Position numbers and translations under genes: made by a program. A DNA stretch of 64,000 nucleotides from Aquimonas sp041395245 (GTDB taxonomy: Bacteria > Pseudomonadota > Gammaproteobacteria > Xanthomonadales > Xanthomonadaceae): contig JAWLAY010000018.1 of the NCBI GenBank assembly GCA_041395245.1, positions 1 to 64,000 of the forward strand, in the 5' to 3' direction. The notes below the pieces were generated by a model that did not search any database, was not told the DNA's origin, and was given only the letters and a program-made list of their open reading frames with translations. Positions 1-9,429 of the stretch are shown here, piece after piece (position 1 is the first letter of the stretch; the number at the start of each line of letters is the position of its first letter).

Positions 1-3000
1 CCATCCTGCGCCGAGCGGTCGCCGGCGCTGGTGGCCACTGCAACCACGCTATCGCTATCCTCCTCACTGGGAACCTGCTCAAGTGCGCCGTCTTCGATAT
101 GCGCGTCGACAAACGATGGCAGCTCACCGTGCAGCAGGTACTCGACCGTCTCAAGTAGATAGGTCGGCGGCTGAATCGCCTGCCGCTGCCCGACCCGCGC
201 AACCATCTGATGCAGGCGATCAAAGCCGCGCTCAAGGACTTCGATGCCAAAGGTGCCGAGGTCTCTACTTCCGTGTGCCACCGCCTCAAGCAGCGACTCC
301 ATCACATGGGCGAGATCGCCAATCGGCGCCAGCCCAGCCATTCGAGCACCGCCCTTCAGGGTGTGCAGATCGCGCTGCAGCGAAACGACCGGCGCTTGCT
401 GCTCAGGTGTTTCACGCAGTTGTGCGAGAACGCCATCGGCGTGGTCAAGGATATCCACGCCTTCTTCCATGAAGACGTCCAGCAGATCGAGATCCACATC
501 GGTGGTATCAAGGTCGCCCTCGACATCCATTTCGGCGGGGATATCGAAGCGTCGCGCCGCAGCGACAGCGTCGTGCTCGGGCGTTGGCACGAGGTCTGCG
601 ACCGACGATTCGGGTGCATTCTCGACATCGACCGGTTCAAGCGCCGTCTCGACAGCATCAACAGTCTCGACCGCCGACATGTCCAGCGTCGCATCACTGA
701 GGGTCTCGCTATCCGGCTCGCCGACCGCGTCTTCCCAACCCTCGATTTCGAGATCCACGACGGGTTCAACACCGCGCTCTGGCACCTGCTCGGCAACGTC
801 GAGATTCACCCAGCGTGACGTATTGTCTTCGCTGTCACCCATCGACTCGCCTGTCGCCGTCTCAAGATCGACAGGCGTCGCCATCGCATCGGCGTTCGCG
901 AACAGCGCCGCCAGATCATCCACGGCTTCCTCGACTGCAACCGCGCCAGCGTCAACCGGCGACTCGTCGACCAACGACTCATCAGCCCGCCGATTGATTC
1001 CCACCTCATCGCCCAACTCGGCAGCCAGCGCAGACAGCATGATCTCGGCGTCGGCCGCGTCGATCAGTTCGTCGGTCGTCAGTGACGAAGGCACTTCCGG
1101 TGCCGTCAGCTGAGATCCTGCTTCCTCCCAGAACGGCGCTCGACCGTCGCCTTCCGTTTCGATGACCTGGAAGCCATGCAACTCGGCCGGTGCAAAGGCA
1201 TCGCTTTCGGGCAGCGCTGCATGCGCTTCGAGTTCGGTACCGAAATCGAGTTCGCCGAAGCTCGAAATTGCACTGATGTCGGCGCTGTCAACGACATCAT
1301 TCGGCGCTTCGGTGAGGTCGGACAGGGCAAGCTCGCCGTCGGCGGACACGGCGATGGGCGCGCCCGAAGCCGCTTCGATATCCTCGCCATCCGACTCCGC
1401 TGCACTACTCTCAGGCTCACCCAGATAGGCATGCGGCTCAGGCAACTGGTCGCGCGCTGCACACAAGGCCGCGACAAGATCGGCATACGACGGCAGCATT
1501 TGCGAACTGTCGGCAAGTGCAACCAGATAGTGGCGCAAGGCGTCCGCAGCCGATTGGATCAAGCCAACGCCGTCTTCGCTCGGCGCCGCGTTGGCACCCA
1601 GCAGGCGCTTGATATAGCCCTCCAACGGTGCCGTGAGTTCGACCAGGGTATCCACTTCCGTCATTGCGAAAGCGCCGTTGATGGTATGCGCGGCGCGCAA
1701 CAAGGCATCGTCGGCGTGGCGCGGCTGCAACCAGCACGATGCCACGTAGGCATCGATCGTCTCCAGATGCCCAAGCACTTCTGGACGCAGAATCTCGAAC
1801 AGATCCGGATCGATATGCGCTTCGACGGCTAGCAGATCTTCCGGCGAAGACGCTTCGTCTTGTTTCGACTCGGCATCGACCGGCCCGAAATCGACCGATA
1901 GATCGGCAACACCGTTGTCCAGCGCCGCGCTGTCGACGGATTCACTGAGCTCCAGCTCAATAGGATCGAGAGAGAGCTCGCTCTCCGAGAGCGGGGAATC
2001 ACCGTCAACAAGGGCCCCCTCCGGCTCAGCGGGGAGCGGCAGCAGCTCAGCAACCGCCTGAACCGATTCCAACTCATCAAGCGGATCGAGTTCCGTTTCA
2101 ACGGACTCCGACACCTGAAGTGTCCCAGGAGCGCCATCTTCAGCGTCCAGCGACGACGAAACGCCCTCTGACAGAAGCGGCTCGGCGACCAGCTCGACCA
2201 GGCCCGCTTCGCTATCCGCGACTTCCGTCACGGCATCTGTCTCCACAGAGGTATCGGGCGCATCGACGTCCTGCGCATCCAACGCGACATCCTGCGCGTC
2301 GACGGACGCCTGTACCGCCGCCATCGCGGGATCGCGGACTGCGACAGTTGGCTCGACATAGAACCGGAGCTCGCCCGCCGCCAACGCATCGGCAGCCGCT
2401 TCGATACCCTCAATGTCGGCACGCAGTCCGGTTTCACCGCGCAACGCACCAAGCAGATTCGGCAGCACGGAAAGCGCGGCCTGCACCAGATGCCGGACTT
2501 CCGCCGACGGTGCGATTGTCTGATCGAGCACGCGGTTGAGCATGTTCTCGACCCGCCACGAGAACTCACCCAAGGTCGCGGCACCGACCAACCGCCCGCT
2601 TCCCTTCAGGGTGTGGAACACGCGGCGAATCGGCTTGACGAGCTCAAGATTGTCCGGATTGTCGACCCAAGCAGGCAGCAGTTGGCTCAGGTTGTCGATT
2701 TCCTCCTGCACTTCCTCGACGAAGACTTCTCGAATTTCCTCGTCGATGTCTTCGCCGCCGAGCTGGAATCCAGCCAAATCCGCGCCGAGGCGGACTGCAG
2801 TCGTGTCCGATGGCACGGACCCAGCGACGAGCTTCGGGGTTGCCGCCGGCAATCCCGGCTCGGCGACGACGTCCGTCGACGCCGGGGCGATGAACTCATC
2901 GGGTGGCGAAGACTCCGCGACACGTCCATCCACATCGGCAGAGTCGTCGGCTTCGCCGACGACATCCAGCGCCGGTAGCGCATCGCTCGACGAGTCTTCC

Positions 3001-4739
3001 AGCGTCAAATCGAATCCGTCGGACTCGGACATCAAATCGCTGGCACGAAGCGGCCAATACCCGAGTGATTCCAGACTGCGCTGCACGCCAGCAAGAATCT
3101 TCTCGCGGCCCGCACGATGCTCGCGCAAGGCTTCAAGGAAGTACTCCAACCCCGCCAGCGAGTCAGCAAGGGTGTCCATTTGCTGACCATTTGGCACGCG
3201 CCGCATGCGCAGGAGTTCCTGGTCCGTAAACCGCGCCACCGCGTCAAGCAGATCGGCAGCAAGCGGCACTTCCAGCATCCGCATCGCGCCCATCACTTCG
3301 GATATCAGGCGAGGCACGTCCCCCAGTTGGGCGTGATCCCAATTGGACTCCACAAACGCGACAAAACACTGCTTGGCCTGACCAAAGTTCGCCTGCGCCT
3401 CCTTGAGCACCGCTTCCATCACCTTGCGTTGCTCGCCGATCGGCACCGCCGAGTCGGAGTCCTGCGGGTTGCCTCGAACGGCGTTCTGCAGCGAACGGTC
3501 ATCCAGCAACGATTCCGCATGCAGCAACGCACCGGCGATGTCGAGCATCAACGATTCATCGGCAACCCGATCACCTCGGACGATGCTCGCCAATACGTCG
3601 TGCTGGTCCTGAATGATCCGCTGCGCAACCCCCGCACCCAGCATGCTCAGGGTGTCAACGAGGGTTTCCAGAACCGGCAACTGCGGTGCCAATTCGCTGA
3701 CTTGACGGTCGGTTCGGCGCAAGAAAAGATCCAACGCGTCTTTCACCCGCAGGAGGTCTTCCTTGATATTGCCCGCCACGGTGAAGATCAGGCTGTCGTT
3801 GACGCCCCGGCCTTTCTCAGCAGATTCCACTTCCTCCTTCGACGGAATTAGCGCGACGAGGCCATAAACCTCTTTCAACTCGGTAGTGCGAGCATTGTCG
3901 GGCGCAGCATGGGCGGCGAAATAGAGCAGGTTTCGCGTCAATTCTCGCGGCGGATCGACGCGGAAACCGGTATCTCCCGCTTCCGACAAGTGCTTGATTT
4001 CGCGCTCGACCCGGCCGACTACCTGCTTCAGTCCGGCATCCATCGGAATGCCACCGGACTCGACACCCGAAAGGACGCCGCCAGCAATCCAGAACAACCG
4101 ACGTCCTTCTTCCTGCGAGACCACACTGACCAGACGGTCACAGACCTCGATGAGGCGTTTCAGATTGCCGGCCGCGTCAACACCCTTGAACCAGCGCAGC
4201 AGTGCAACTTGAAATTGTCCGCGCGCAACCTTGGCGAGTTGCTGCAATTCCAGATCGGGCAATGCGACGCTGGGACCTGCAGCCGATAGCGGCAGAGCGC
4301 AGGTGATGTCAGGTGCAAACAGTGCGCTCTCGGTCAGTTCTGCTTCGCCGCGCGAGGCGCGCAAGCGATTTAGCAGCGGTAGAAGCACGACCGGGATGTC
4401 TTTCTGCCCGCTTTGCAGGCGTTCCAGATAGTCCGGCAATTGCACGATGCCATCCATCAGGACTTCGTAGGCAACTTCCGGAGCGCTGACTTGATGCTCC
4501 TGCACAGCGGCGGCGAGTTGCTCCATTTCCTCCGTCACCAGCGCCGCACCATACAGCTCCACCATACGCAGCGTGCCTTGCACCTGATGCAGATAGGTCG
4601 CGCAAAAGCGCATCTGGCTGACGTCACTGGGATCGGCGATATACGCCTCAAGCGCGTGTCGGGCGAGCTTCAGGGTCTCGTCCAGCTCGCCTTTGACCCA
4701 ATTGAGGGTGGTGAAATCGATGTCTTCTTGCAGCCTCAT
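1..4739 (-). CDS. chpA: ChpA/PilL chemosensory hybrid histidine kinase, N-terminal part (gene runs off the window)
   Basis: This is the central CheA-type kinase of the Pil-Chp system that controls type IV pilus function. A stop-free frame of 1579 codons starts at the ATG at 4739 (MRLQEDIDF); an in-frame ATG at 4751 directly abuts the pilK stop. Four phosphotransfer-like sites are visible: a degenerate one at H51 (HQVQGT), a canonical one at H709 (HTLKGSGR), a variant at H1018 (HTINGAF, with Asn in place of Lys) and a canonical one at H1459 (HTLKGGAR). Acidic Ser/Asp/Glu-rich linkers separate them. The dimerisation, ATPase, CheW-like and receiver domains expected in this family lie beyond base 1. 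It is the last gene of pilGHIJK-chpA seen here. The identification is very secure; the exact number of Hpt domains is not. Confidence 0.95.
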   Translation of the reverse strand, partial: MRLQEDIDFTTLNWVKGELDETLKLARHALEAYIADPSDVSQMRFCATYLHQVQGTLRMVELYGAALVTEEMEQLAAAVQEHQVSAPEVAYEVLMDGIVQLPDYLERLQSGQKDIPVVLLPLLNRLRASRGEAELTESALFAPDITCALPLSAAGPSVALPDLELQQLAKVARGQFQVALLRWFKGVDAAGNLKRLIEVCDRLVSVVSQEEGRRLFWIAGGVLSGVESGGIPMDAGLKQVVGRVEREIKHLSEAGDTGFRVDPPRELTRNLLYFAAHAAPDNARTTELKEVYGLVALIPSKEEVESAEKGRGVNDSLIFTVAGNIKEDLLRVKDALDLFLRRTDRQVSELAPQLPVLETLVDTLSMLGAGVAQRIIQDQHDVLASIVRGDRVADESLMLDIAGALLHAESLLDDRSLQNAVRGNPQDSDSAVPIGEQRKVMEAVLKEAQANFGQAKQCFVAFVESNWDHAQLGDVPRLISEVMGAMRMLEVPLAADLLDAVARFTDQELLRMRRVPNGQQMDTLADSLAGLEYFLEALREHRAGREKILAGVQRSLESLGYWPLRASDLMSESDGFDLTLEDSSSDALPALDVVGEADDSADVDGRVAESSPPDEFIAPASTDVVAEPGLPAATPKLVAGSVPSDTTAVRLGADLAGFQLGGEDIDEEIREVFVEEVQEEIDNLSQLLPAWVDNPDNLELVKPIRRVFHTLKGSGRLVGAATLGEFSWRVENMLNRVLDQTIAPSAEVRHLVQAALSVLPNLLGALRGETGLRADIEGIEAAADALAAGELRFYVEPTVAVRDPAMAAVQASVDAQDVALDAQDVDAPDTSVETDAVTEVADSEAGLVELVAEPLLSEGVSSSLDAEDGAPGTLQVSESVETELDPLDELESVQAVAELLPLPAEPEGALVDGDSPLSESELSLDPIELELSESVDSAALDNGVADLSVDFGPVDAESKQDEASSPEDLLAVEAHIDPDLFEILRPEVLGHLETIDAYVASCWLQPRHADDALLRAAHTINGAFAMTEVDTLVELTAPLEGYIKRLLGANAAPSEDGVGLIQSAADALRHYLVALADSSQMLPSYADLVAALCAARDQLPEPHAYLGEPESSAAESDGEDIEAASGAPIAVSADGELALSDLTEAPNDVVDSADISAISSFGELDFGTELEAHAALPESDAFAPAELHGFQVIETEGDGRAPFWEEAGSQLTAPEVPSSLTTDELIDAADAEIMLSALAAELGDEVGINRRADESLVDESPVDAGAVAVEEAVDDLAALFANADAMATPVDLETATGESMGDSEDNTSRWVNLDVAEQVPERGVEPVVDLEIEGWEDAVGEPDSETLSDATLDMSAVETVDAVETALEPVDVENAPESSVADLVPTPEHDAVAAARRFDIPAEMDVEGDLDTTDVDLDLLDVFMEEGVDILDHADGVLAQLRETPEQQAPVVSLQRDLHTLKGGARMAGLAPIGDLAHVMESLLEAVAHGSRDLGTFGIEVLERGFDRLHQMVARVGQRQAIQPPTYLLETVEYLLHGELPSFVDAHIEDGALEQVPSEEDSDSVVAVATSAGDRSAQD

Positions 4740-4751
4740 GCCGGCTCTCAT

Positions 4752-5624
4752 TCAAGGATTGCGGATAAACGCCAAGGTCTGGCGCCCACCGGTTCGGGTG
4801 AGCTGCGGATGGCTCCAGCCGGTAATTTCCCCGGCACCAAGCACAAGCAGGCCGCTAGGCCGCAGCAAGCGAGCCAGACCGTCCAACAACTCACCGCGCC
4901 GCTCACGGGCGAAATAAATCAGAACGTTCTGACAAAAGATAAGGTCCAGTTGGCGAAACGGCGCACGCGTTGCATGCAGCAGGTTGACCCGGGCAAAACC
5001 CACACGTTTGCGCAGACGCTCCTGGATCGTGAAGGTCTCCGCATCACTCCGACGCAAACAGCTCTCCCAATACTCCACAGGAATCTCGTGCATCCGGGAA
5101 ACAGGGTATTGCGCGTTCTTTGCGACGCCCAAGGCAGGTTGACTGACGTCGGTCGCGGTAATACCGAAGCGGCGCGGAGGGTTCTGCTGAGAAAGCGAAG
5201 AATCCAGCAGCATCGCAATGCTGAAAGCCTCCTCCCCCGTCGAGCAGCCCACCGAAAGCGCATGCAGGGCCTGATCCTCGGGCGTGCACGCAACCCACTT
5301 CGGCAGCCATTCATCACTGATCAATTGAAACGAGGGCTGATGCCGGAAGAAGTGGGTCTGATGCACCGTAAGATGATCAACCAAAGCAGCCCATTCCACC
5401 CGGCCGCGCACGCCATCCAGCAGCTCTTCGTAGTAATGAGCGAATTCGGTATGCCCCGCTTCCCGCATGCGGCGCCGCAGCCCGCTGAGCAGGAAGGGCT
5501 TTCGCTCCGGCGGCACGGTGACGCCCGTGCGCGACTCGAGCAGGCGCACCCATCGCTCGAACTCCGCATCTTCCATGCGCATCGGTTCGAGCGAAATATT
5601 GAGTGGGCTGAAAGCCATCGACAT
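4752..5624 (-). CDS. pilK: PilK, CheR-type protein-glutamate methyltransferase
   Basis: This 290-residue protein would use S-adenosylmethionine to methylate glutamates on the chemoreceptor PilJ. An N-terminal CheR-like helical domain (residues about 15-85) is followed by the methyltransferase fold. The SAM-binding motif SVGCSTGEEAFS lies near residue 125, and the typical CheR stretch FCQNVLIYF lies in the C-terminal third. The ATG at 5624 has an AGGAGA ribosome site upstream. Its stop abuts an in-frame upstream ATG of chpA, so the two are probably translationally coupled. Position between pilJ and chpA matches the pilGHIJK-chpA order known from Pseudomonas. Confidence 0.9.
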   Translation of the reverse strand: MSMAFSPLNISLEPMRMEDAEFERWVRLLESRTGVTVPPERKPFLLSGLRRRMREAGHTEFAHYYEELLDGVRGRVEWAALVDHLTVHQTHFFRHQPSFQLISDEWLPKWVACTPEDQALHALSVGCSTGEEAFSIAMLLDSSLSQQNPPRRFGITATDVSQPALGVAKNAQYPVSRMHEIPVEYWESCLRRSDAETFTIQERLRKRVGFARVNLLHATRAPFRQLDLIFCQNVLIYFARERRGELLDGLARLLRPSGLLVLGAGEITGWSHPQLTRTGGRQTLAFIRNP

Positions 5625-5651
5625 GCCTAACCTGTCTCCTGTGCGTCAGCG

Positions 5652-7697
5652 TCAGCCCGGCAGCTTGAAGTCGGCGACCGAACGTCGCAGGTCGGCGGCA
5701 AGCTGCGCAAGGTTTCCAATCGACTCTGCAGTCTGACTGGCACCCATGGATGTCTGACTGGTGATTTCCTGAATCACGTTCATCGTCGACGAGATATTGG
5801 TTGCCGCCGCGGACTGCTGCCGCGCCGCCTCGGAGATGTTCTGAATCAGGTCCGCCAAGTCGTTCGAGACCTTTTCAATCTCACCCAGTGCCAAGCCCGC
5901 GTCTTCCGCCAAGCGCGCACCGGCAACCACTTCAGCGGTGGTCTGTTCCATCGACGAAACCGCTTCGTTGGTATCGGCCTGAATCGTCTGCACCAGCGTT
6001 TCGATTCGCTTGGTCGCGTTCGACGCACGTTCCGCAAGTCGTTGCACTTCGTCGGCCACCACCGCGAATCCGCGACCAGCTTCACCCGCCGATGCCGCCT
6101 GAATTGCCGCGTTCAACGCCAGAATGTTGGTCTGCTCGGAGATGTCGTTAATCAGTTCGACGATCGATCCGATTTCCTGTGAGGATTCACCCAGTCGCTT
6201 GATTCGCTTCGATGTTTCCTGAATCTGGTCGCGAATCGAGTCCATGCCCTGAATGGTCTGACGCACCACCTCGGCACCCTTGGCGGCGATCTGCACCGAG
6301 CGCTGCGCCACGTCGGCCGACTCGGCGGAGTTTTTCGACACCTCGTCAATCGAGACGGCGATCTCGTTGATGGCCGCAGAGGCGGAGGTGATCTGCTGCG
6401 CCTGATGCTCGGCCGCTTCCGCCAGATGCATCGCGGTCGCCTGTGTTTCCTGTGCTGCCGCCGCCACCTGCACGGCGGTCTCGTTAATCGTCTGGACCAG
6501 GCTGCGCAAGGCCTCGACGGCGAAGTTGATCGAGTCCGCGATGGCGCCGGTAATGTCTTCCGTCACCGTCGCACGTACCGTCAGATCGCCTTCTGCCAAG
6601 GATCCCATCTCATCCAGCAAGCGCAGAATAGCTTCTTGGTTGCGCTGGTTCAGTTCCTGCGTCACGGCGAATCGGCGGGTCTGATCGCGATACAGGCTGT
6701 ACAACAAGCCCGCCAACCCGAACACAGCAAGGGCACCGGCCGCAACGCCAAGCGTCACGCTCGGGAATGCGCGGGAATCCGGCATCGCATCGATCGCAGT
6801 GTTCAGTGCACGCGCCTTGGCAAGAAGTTGCTCCGACTCCACGAAAATCGTGTCCGACGACTCCTTTACCTCGAACAACTGGGTTGAGGCGTCCAGGATG
6901 AATTCGACGTCCTGCTTGGCTTTTGCGAATCCTTCGGCGACGCGAGCGAGCGCCTGACGGCCTGCACCGGACTCCACCCGACGGATACCTTGCTCGGCAC
7001 TTCCGTTGTCGAGGCCAACGAGCACCTGTCCAAACATGCTGTAGTCGCGCGAGAACCGGTCCGCCGCCGACACGGCCGCCGCGCCACCCTGCAGAATTTG
7101 CGTCACATACCGCAACATGCGGTCAGCCAGCACGATTTGCCGAACTGCGATATAGATTTGCGTACTGGGCGCGCCCGATTCGCTCATCGCTCGCACGACT
7201 TCGTCCATCTGTGCCTGCAACTGCGGCACGCTCGCCGAGAACGCGCTTGCCGAGTCGGCCAAGTTAAGCACCAGCTCCTTGCGACTCAGGATCTTTTCCG
7301 CGTTTTCACTGACCGGACCCCAGGTGGAAATCAGTTCGTTCAGCTGCTTTTCTACACTGACGCCGCCGCGCGATTCCGCAAACGAGGGCAAACCCGTCGC
7401 CGCGTCACCCTTCTTGAGCTTGTCAAGCGCGGTCTGGATCGAGGCTCGGGTTGCCTCCAGCATGTCAAACGACTCGTAGCCACCCGACGCCGCTTCCTGG
7501 GCAAACTTCGCAATCTGTTGCGACTCCACCTGCACCTGGGAAACCAGGCTGCGCGCCTCGCCCTCTTCCGACGAGTTGGACGCCGCGAGGTAGAAGTTGA
7601 CAATCAGGAAGACCATCGCCACCAGAAGAATCAGGATCCAGAAGTTCAGTGCGCCGCGTCGTTCCTTCGCACCCACTGCGCCGATGTTTGTGCTCAT
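5652..7697 (-). CDS. pilJ: PilJ, methyl-accepting chemoreceptor for twitching motility
   Basis: This 681-residue inner-membrane receptor feeds the ChpA kinase. One membrane segment lies at about residues 16-38, followed by a long, mainly helical periplasmic region. A second membrane segment lies at about 310-335, then a HAMP-like region and a coiled-coil signalling domain. The signalling hairpin tip contains EAGRGFAVVADEVQRLAERA, the hallmark of methyl-accepting proteins. I chose the ATG at 7697 because GAGGG stands just upstream; an in-frame GTG at 7709 is the alternative. The gene lies between pilI and pilK. Confidence 0.95.
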   Translation of the reverse strand: MSTNIGAVGAKERRGALNFWILILLVAMVFLIVNFYLAASNSSEEGEARSLVSQVQVESQQIAKFAQEAASGGYESFDMLEATRASIQTALDKLKKGDAATGLPSFAESRGGVSVEKQLNELISTWGPVSENAEKILSRKELVLNLADSASAFSASVPQLQAQMDEVVRAMSESGAPSTQIYIAVRQIVLADRMLRYVTQILQGGAAAVSAADRFSRDYSMFGQVLVGLDNGSAEQGIRRVESGAGRQALARVAEGFAKAKQDVEFILDASTQLFEVKESSDTIFVESEQLLAKARALNTAIDAMPDSRAFPSVTLGVAAGALAVFGLAGLLYSLYRDQTRRFAVTQELNQRNQEAILRLLDEMGSLAEGDLTVRATVTEDITGAIADSINFAVEALRSLVQTINETAVQVAAAAQETQATAMHLAEAAEHQAQQITSASAAINEIAVSIDEVSKNSAESADVAQRSVQIAAKGAEVVRQTIQGMDSIRDQIQETSKRIKRLGESSQEIGSIVELINDISEQTNILALNAAIQAASAGEAGRGFAVVADEVQRLAERASNATKRIETLVQTIQADTNEAVSSMEQTTAEVVAGARLAEDAGLALGEIEKVSNDLADLIQNISEAARQQSAAATNISSTMNVIQEITSQTSMGASQTAESIGNLAQLAADLRRSVADFKLPG

Positions 7698-7814
7698 ACG
7701 TACCCTCACCCGAAATTAATACTGCTGACTGTCGTGCCGCCTGGAACAATTCCCTGGCATCTGCCGTTTCTGCACGACGAGGCCACACCTGACTACTGAA
7801 TGCACCCGGAGAGA

Positions 7815-8363
7815 TCAGGCGACCGCGGCCTGCCGGAACTCGACTGTTCTCGCCAACACACCCAGATTGAACACCTTCCACACGGTACCGGCCCACTGAA
7901 ACGCATCCGTGACGAAGGACACATATCGACCCTCCAGCGTCTCATCGAGCATCACACGTTGACCTTCCACAAAATTTCGCTGCCCGTATAACTCGTCAAT
8001 CAGCACGGCCACGTTTCCACCGGGCTGTTTGACGACCAGAGCACGCATGTTTTCGTGCAGCACGGTGCGCTCACCCTCGAGAAACTGCTTGAGGTCGACA
8101 ACAGGCAACAGGGTTCCGCGAACGTTCGCGACCCCGAGCAGCCAAGCCTGCGCTCCAGGAACCGGCGTCAAGGTCGGAACCGTCAACAGTTCGGCGATGT
8201 CGGTGATGCTCGATGCCAGTTGGTGGCCGCCAATCCGGTAGCCGATGCCACGCCAGAGCCCTGGCGTGTCGATCTGTTCGGGTACGCCAGCCACGTGATT
8301 GAGGCTGCGCACTTCATAGTCGCGCAGCACATCAAAGGGTGAAAACAACGAGTCAGACAGCAT
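7815..8363 (-). CDS. pilI: PilI, CheW-like adaptor protein
   Basis: This single-domain CheW-like protein of 182 residues is expected to couple PilJ to ChpA. The CheW core is recognisable by WLLGVANVRGTLLPVVDLK in the first half and by VAVLIDELYGQRNF later. The ATG at 8363 begins MLSDSLFSPFD and lies 7 bases after the pilH stop. A TTG at 8384 would add seven residues and overlap pilH. A gap of about 117 bases separates it from pilJ. Confidence 0.9.
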   Translation of the reverse strand: MLSDSLFSPFDVLRDYEVRSLNHVAGVPEQIDTPGLWRGIGYRIGGHQLASSITDIAELLTVPTLTPVPGAQAWLLGVANVRGTLLPVVDLKQFLEGERTVLHENMRALVVKQPGGNVAVLIDELYGQRNFVEGQRVMLDETLEGRYVSFVTDAFQWAGTVWKVFNLGVLARTVEFRQAAVA

Positions 8364-8370
8364 GTCGGTC

Positions 8371-8739
8371 TCAAGCTCCGCCAATCAGCGCATTGATTCT
8401 AGCCAGCAGATCGGACTCCACCGGCGGTTTGACCACGTAGTCCTTGGCACCCTGGCGCATCCCCCAAACCCGGTCCGTCTCCATGCTCTTGGTGCTGACG
8501 ATGATGATCGGAATGTGCTGTGTCTTCGCGTCACGCGACAGCAGCCGCGTCGCCTGAAAGCCGTTCATACCGGGCAGAATCACATCCATCAGGATCAGGT
8601 CGGGCAGCTCGCCACGTGCGCGATCCACGCCGGTCTCCGCCGAGTCCGCGTGCACCACCTGATGGCCATTTCGCTCCAGGATGCGCGACATCACATGCGC
8701 ATCGGTGGGTGAATCTTCAATGATCAATATCCTCGCCAT
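8371..8739 (-). CDS. pilH: PilH, single-domain response regulator
   Basis: This is a stand-alone receiver domain of 122 residues. It has the acidic pair E8 D9, the phospho-acceptor D52 in LILMDVILPG, and the conserved Lys in YVVKPP. In Pil-Chp systems PilH acts opposite PilG on pilus extension and retraction. The ATG at 8739 has GGGGA upstream; a GTG six bases further out is possible. It sits between pilG and pilI, which identifies it as PilH rather than a generic CheY. Confidence 0.93.
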   Translation of the reverse strand: MARILIIEDSPTDAHVMSRILERNGHQVVHADSAETGVDRARGELPDLILMDVILPGMNGFQATRLLSRDAKTQHIPIIIVSTKSMETDRVWGMRQGAKDYVVKPPVESDLLARINALIGGA

Positions 8740-8791
8740 TTGCACTCATTCCCCTTGAGTCGTCGGCTTGCAGGAGTTCGGTGCGGTTCGA

Positions 8792-9193
8792 TTACTGACG
8801 ACCCACGTGTCGCCGAATCGCCGAGAGGAGCTCGTCACGCGTGAATGGCTTGGTCAGATACTCTTCGGACCCGACAACCCGGCCGCGCGCCTTGTCGAAC
8901 AGGCCGTCCTTCGACGACAGCATGATCACCGGCGTGCTGCGAAAGACATGGTTGTTCTTGATCAGCGCGCAGGTCTGATAGCCGTCCAACCGCGGCATCA
9001 TGATGTCGACAAAGATGATCTGCGGATGGTGATCGGCAATCTTCGACAAGGCCTCGAAACCGTCAGTCGCCGTGACCACATCGCACCCCTCACGCTTCAG
9101 CAGGGTCTCCGCCGTGCGCCGGATCGTCTTGGAGTCATCAATCACCATGACTTTCAAGCCCGCCAGAGGCGCATTTTCATCCTGTTGTTCCAT
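8792..9193 (-). CDS. pilG: PilG, single-domain response regulator
   Basis: First gene of the Pil-Chp operon. The 133-residue product is a receiver domain with acidic pair D19 D20, phospho-acceptor D63 (FVDIMMPRLDG) and the Lys of YLTKPF. PilG promotes pilus extension and surface-sensing signalling in relatives. The ATG at 9193 follows a strong GGGGGA site. A longer reading from 9268 adds 25 residues that do not resemble the family. It is divergent from gshB, and a promoter with a perfect TTGACA lies about 75 bases upstream. Confidence 0.95.
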   Translation of the reverse strand: MEQQDENAPLAGLKVMVIDDSKTIRRTAETLLKREGCDVVTATDGFEALSKIADHHPQIIFVDIMMPRLDGYQTCALIKNNHVFRSTPVIMLSSKDGLFDKARGRVVGSEEYLTKPFTRDELLSAIRRHVGRQ

Positions 9194-9244
9194 TGAAATC
9201 CCCCGAGGGCTTTGCCACGTGCTTCCGGCACGCATCATCGAAAC

Positions 9245-9275
9245 GCTATATCCCAGCGATGTCGCCAACTGTCAA
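9245..9275 (-). promoter_or_regulatory. Candidate sigma-70 promoter for pilGHIJK-chpA
   Basis: On the minus strand a perfect TTGACA (-35, bases 9275-9270) is followed 17-19 bases later by GATATAGC, which contains a TATA-type -10. It lies upstream of the pilG ATG at 9193 and points into the operon. Prediction only. Confidence 0.5.
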
Positions 9276-9361
9276 GCAAACGCCATGGATGCCCCCCGAC
9301 ATCCCCATCATTCAACGCGCCACCACGGTCTGACCCGAAGCGGGACGTTCAACGATGAGTT

Positions 9362-9370
9362 GTTAGTATA
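9362..9370 (+). promoter_or_regulatory. Candidate extended -10 promoter for gshB
   Basis: TGTTAGTAT fits an extended -10 element (TG, one base, TAGTAT). It stands about 60 bases before the gshB ATG in the intergenic space shared with divergent pilG. No convincing -35 is seen. Confidence 0.4.
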
Positions 9371-9429
9371 GCCACAGCTTGTCGTATCCCGATTCAAACG
9401 CCAGAAATTCTTTCACAGGAGCGAAGTAC

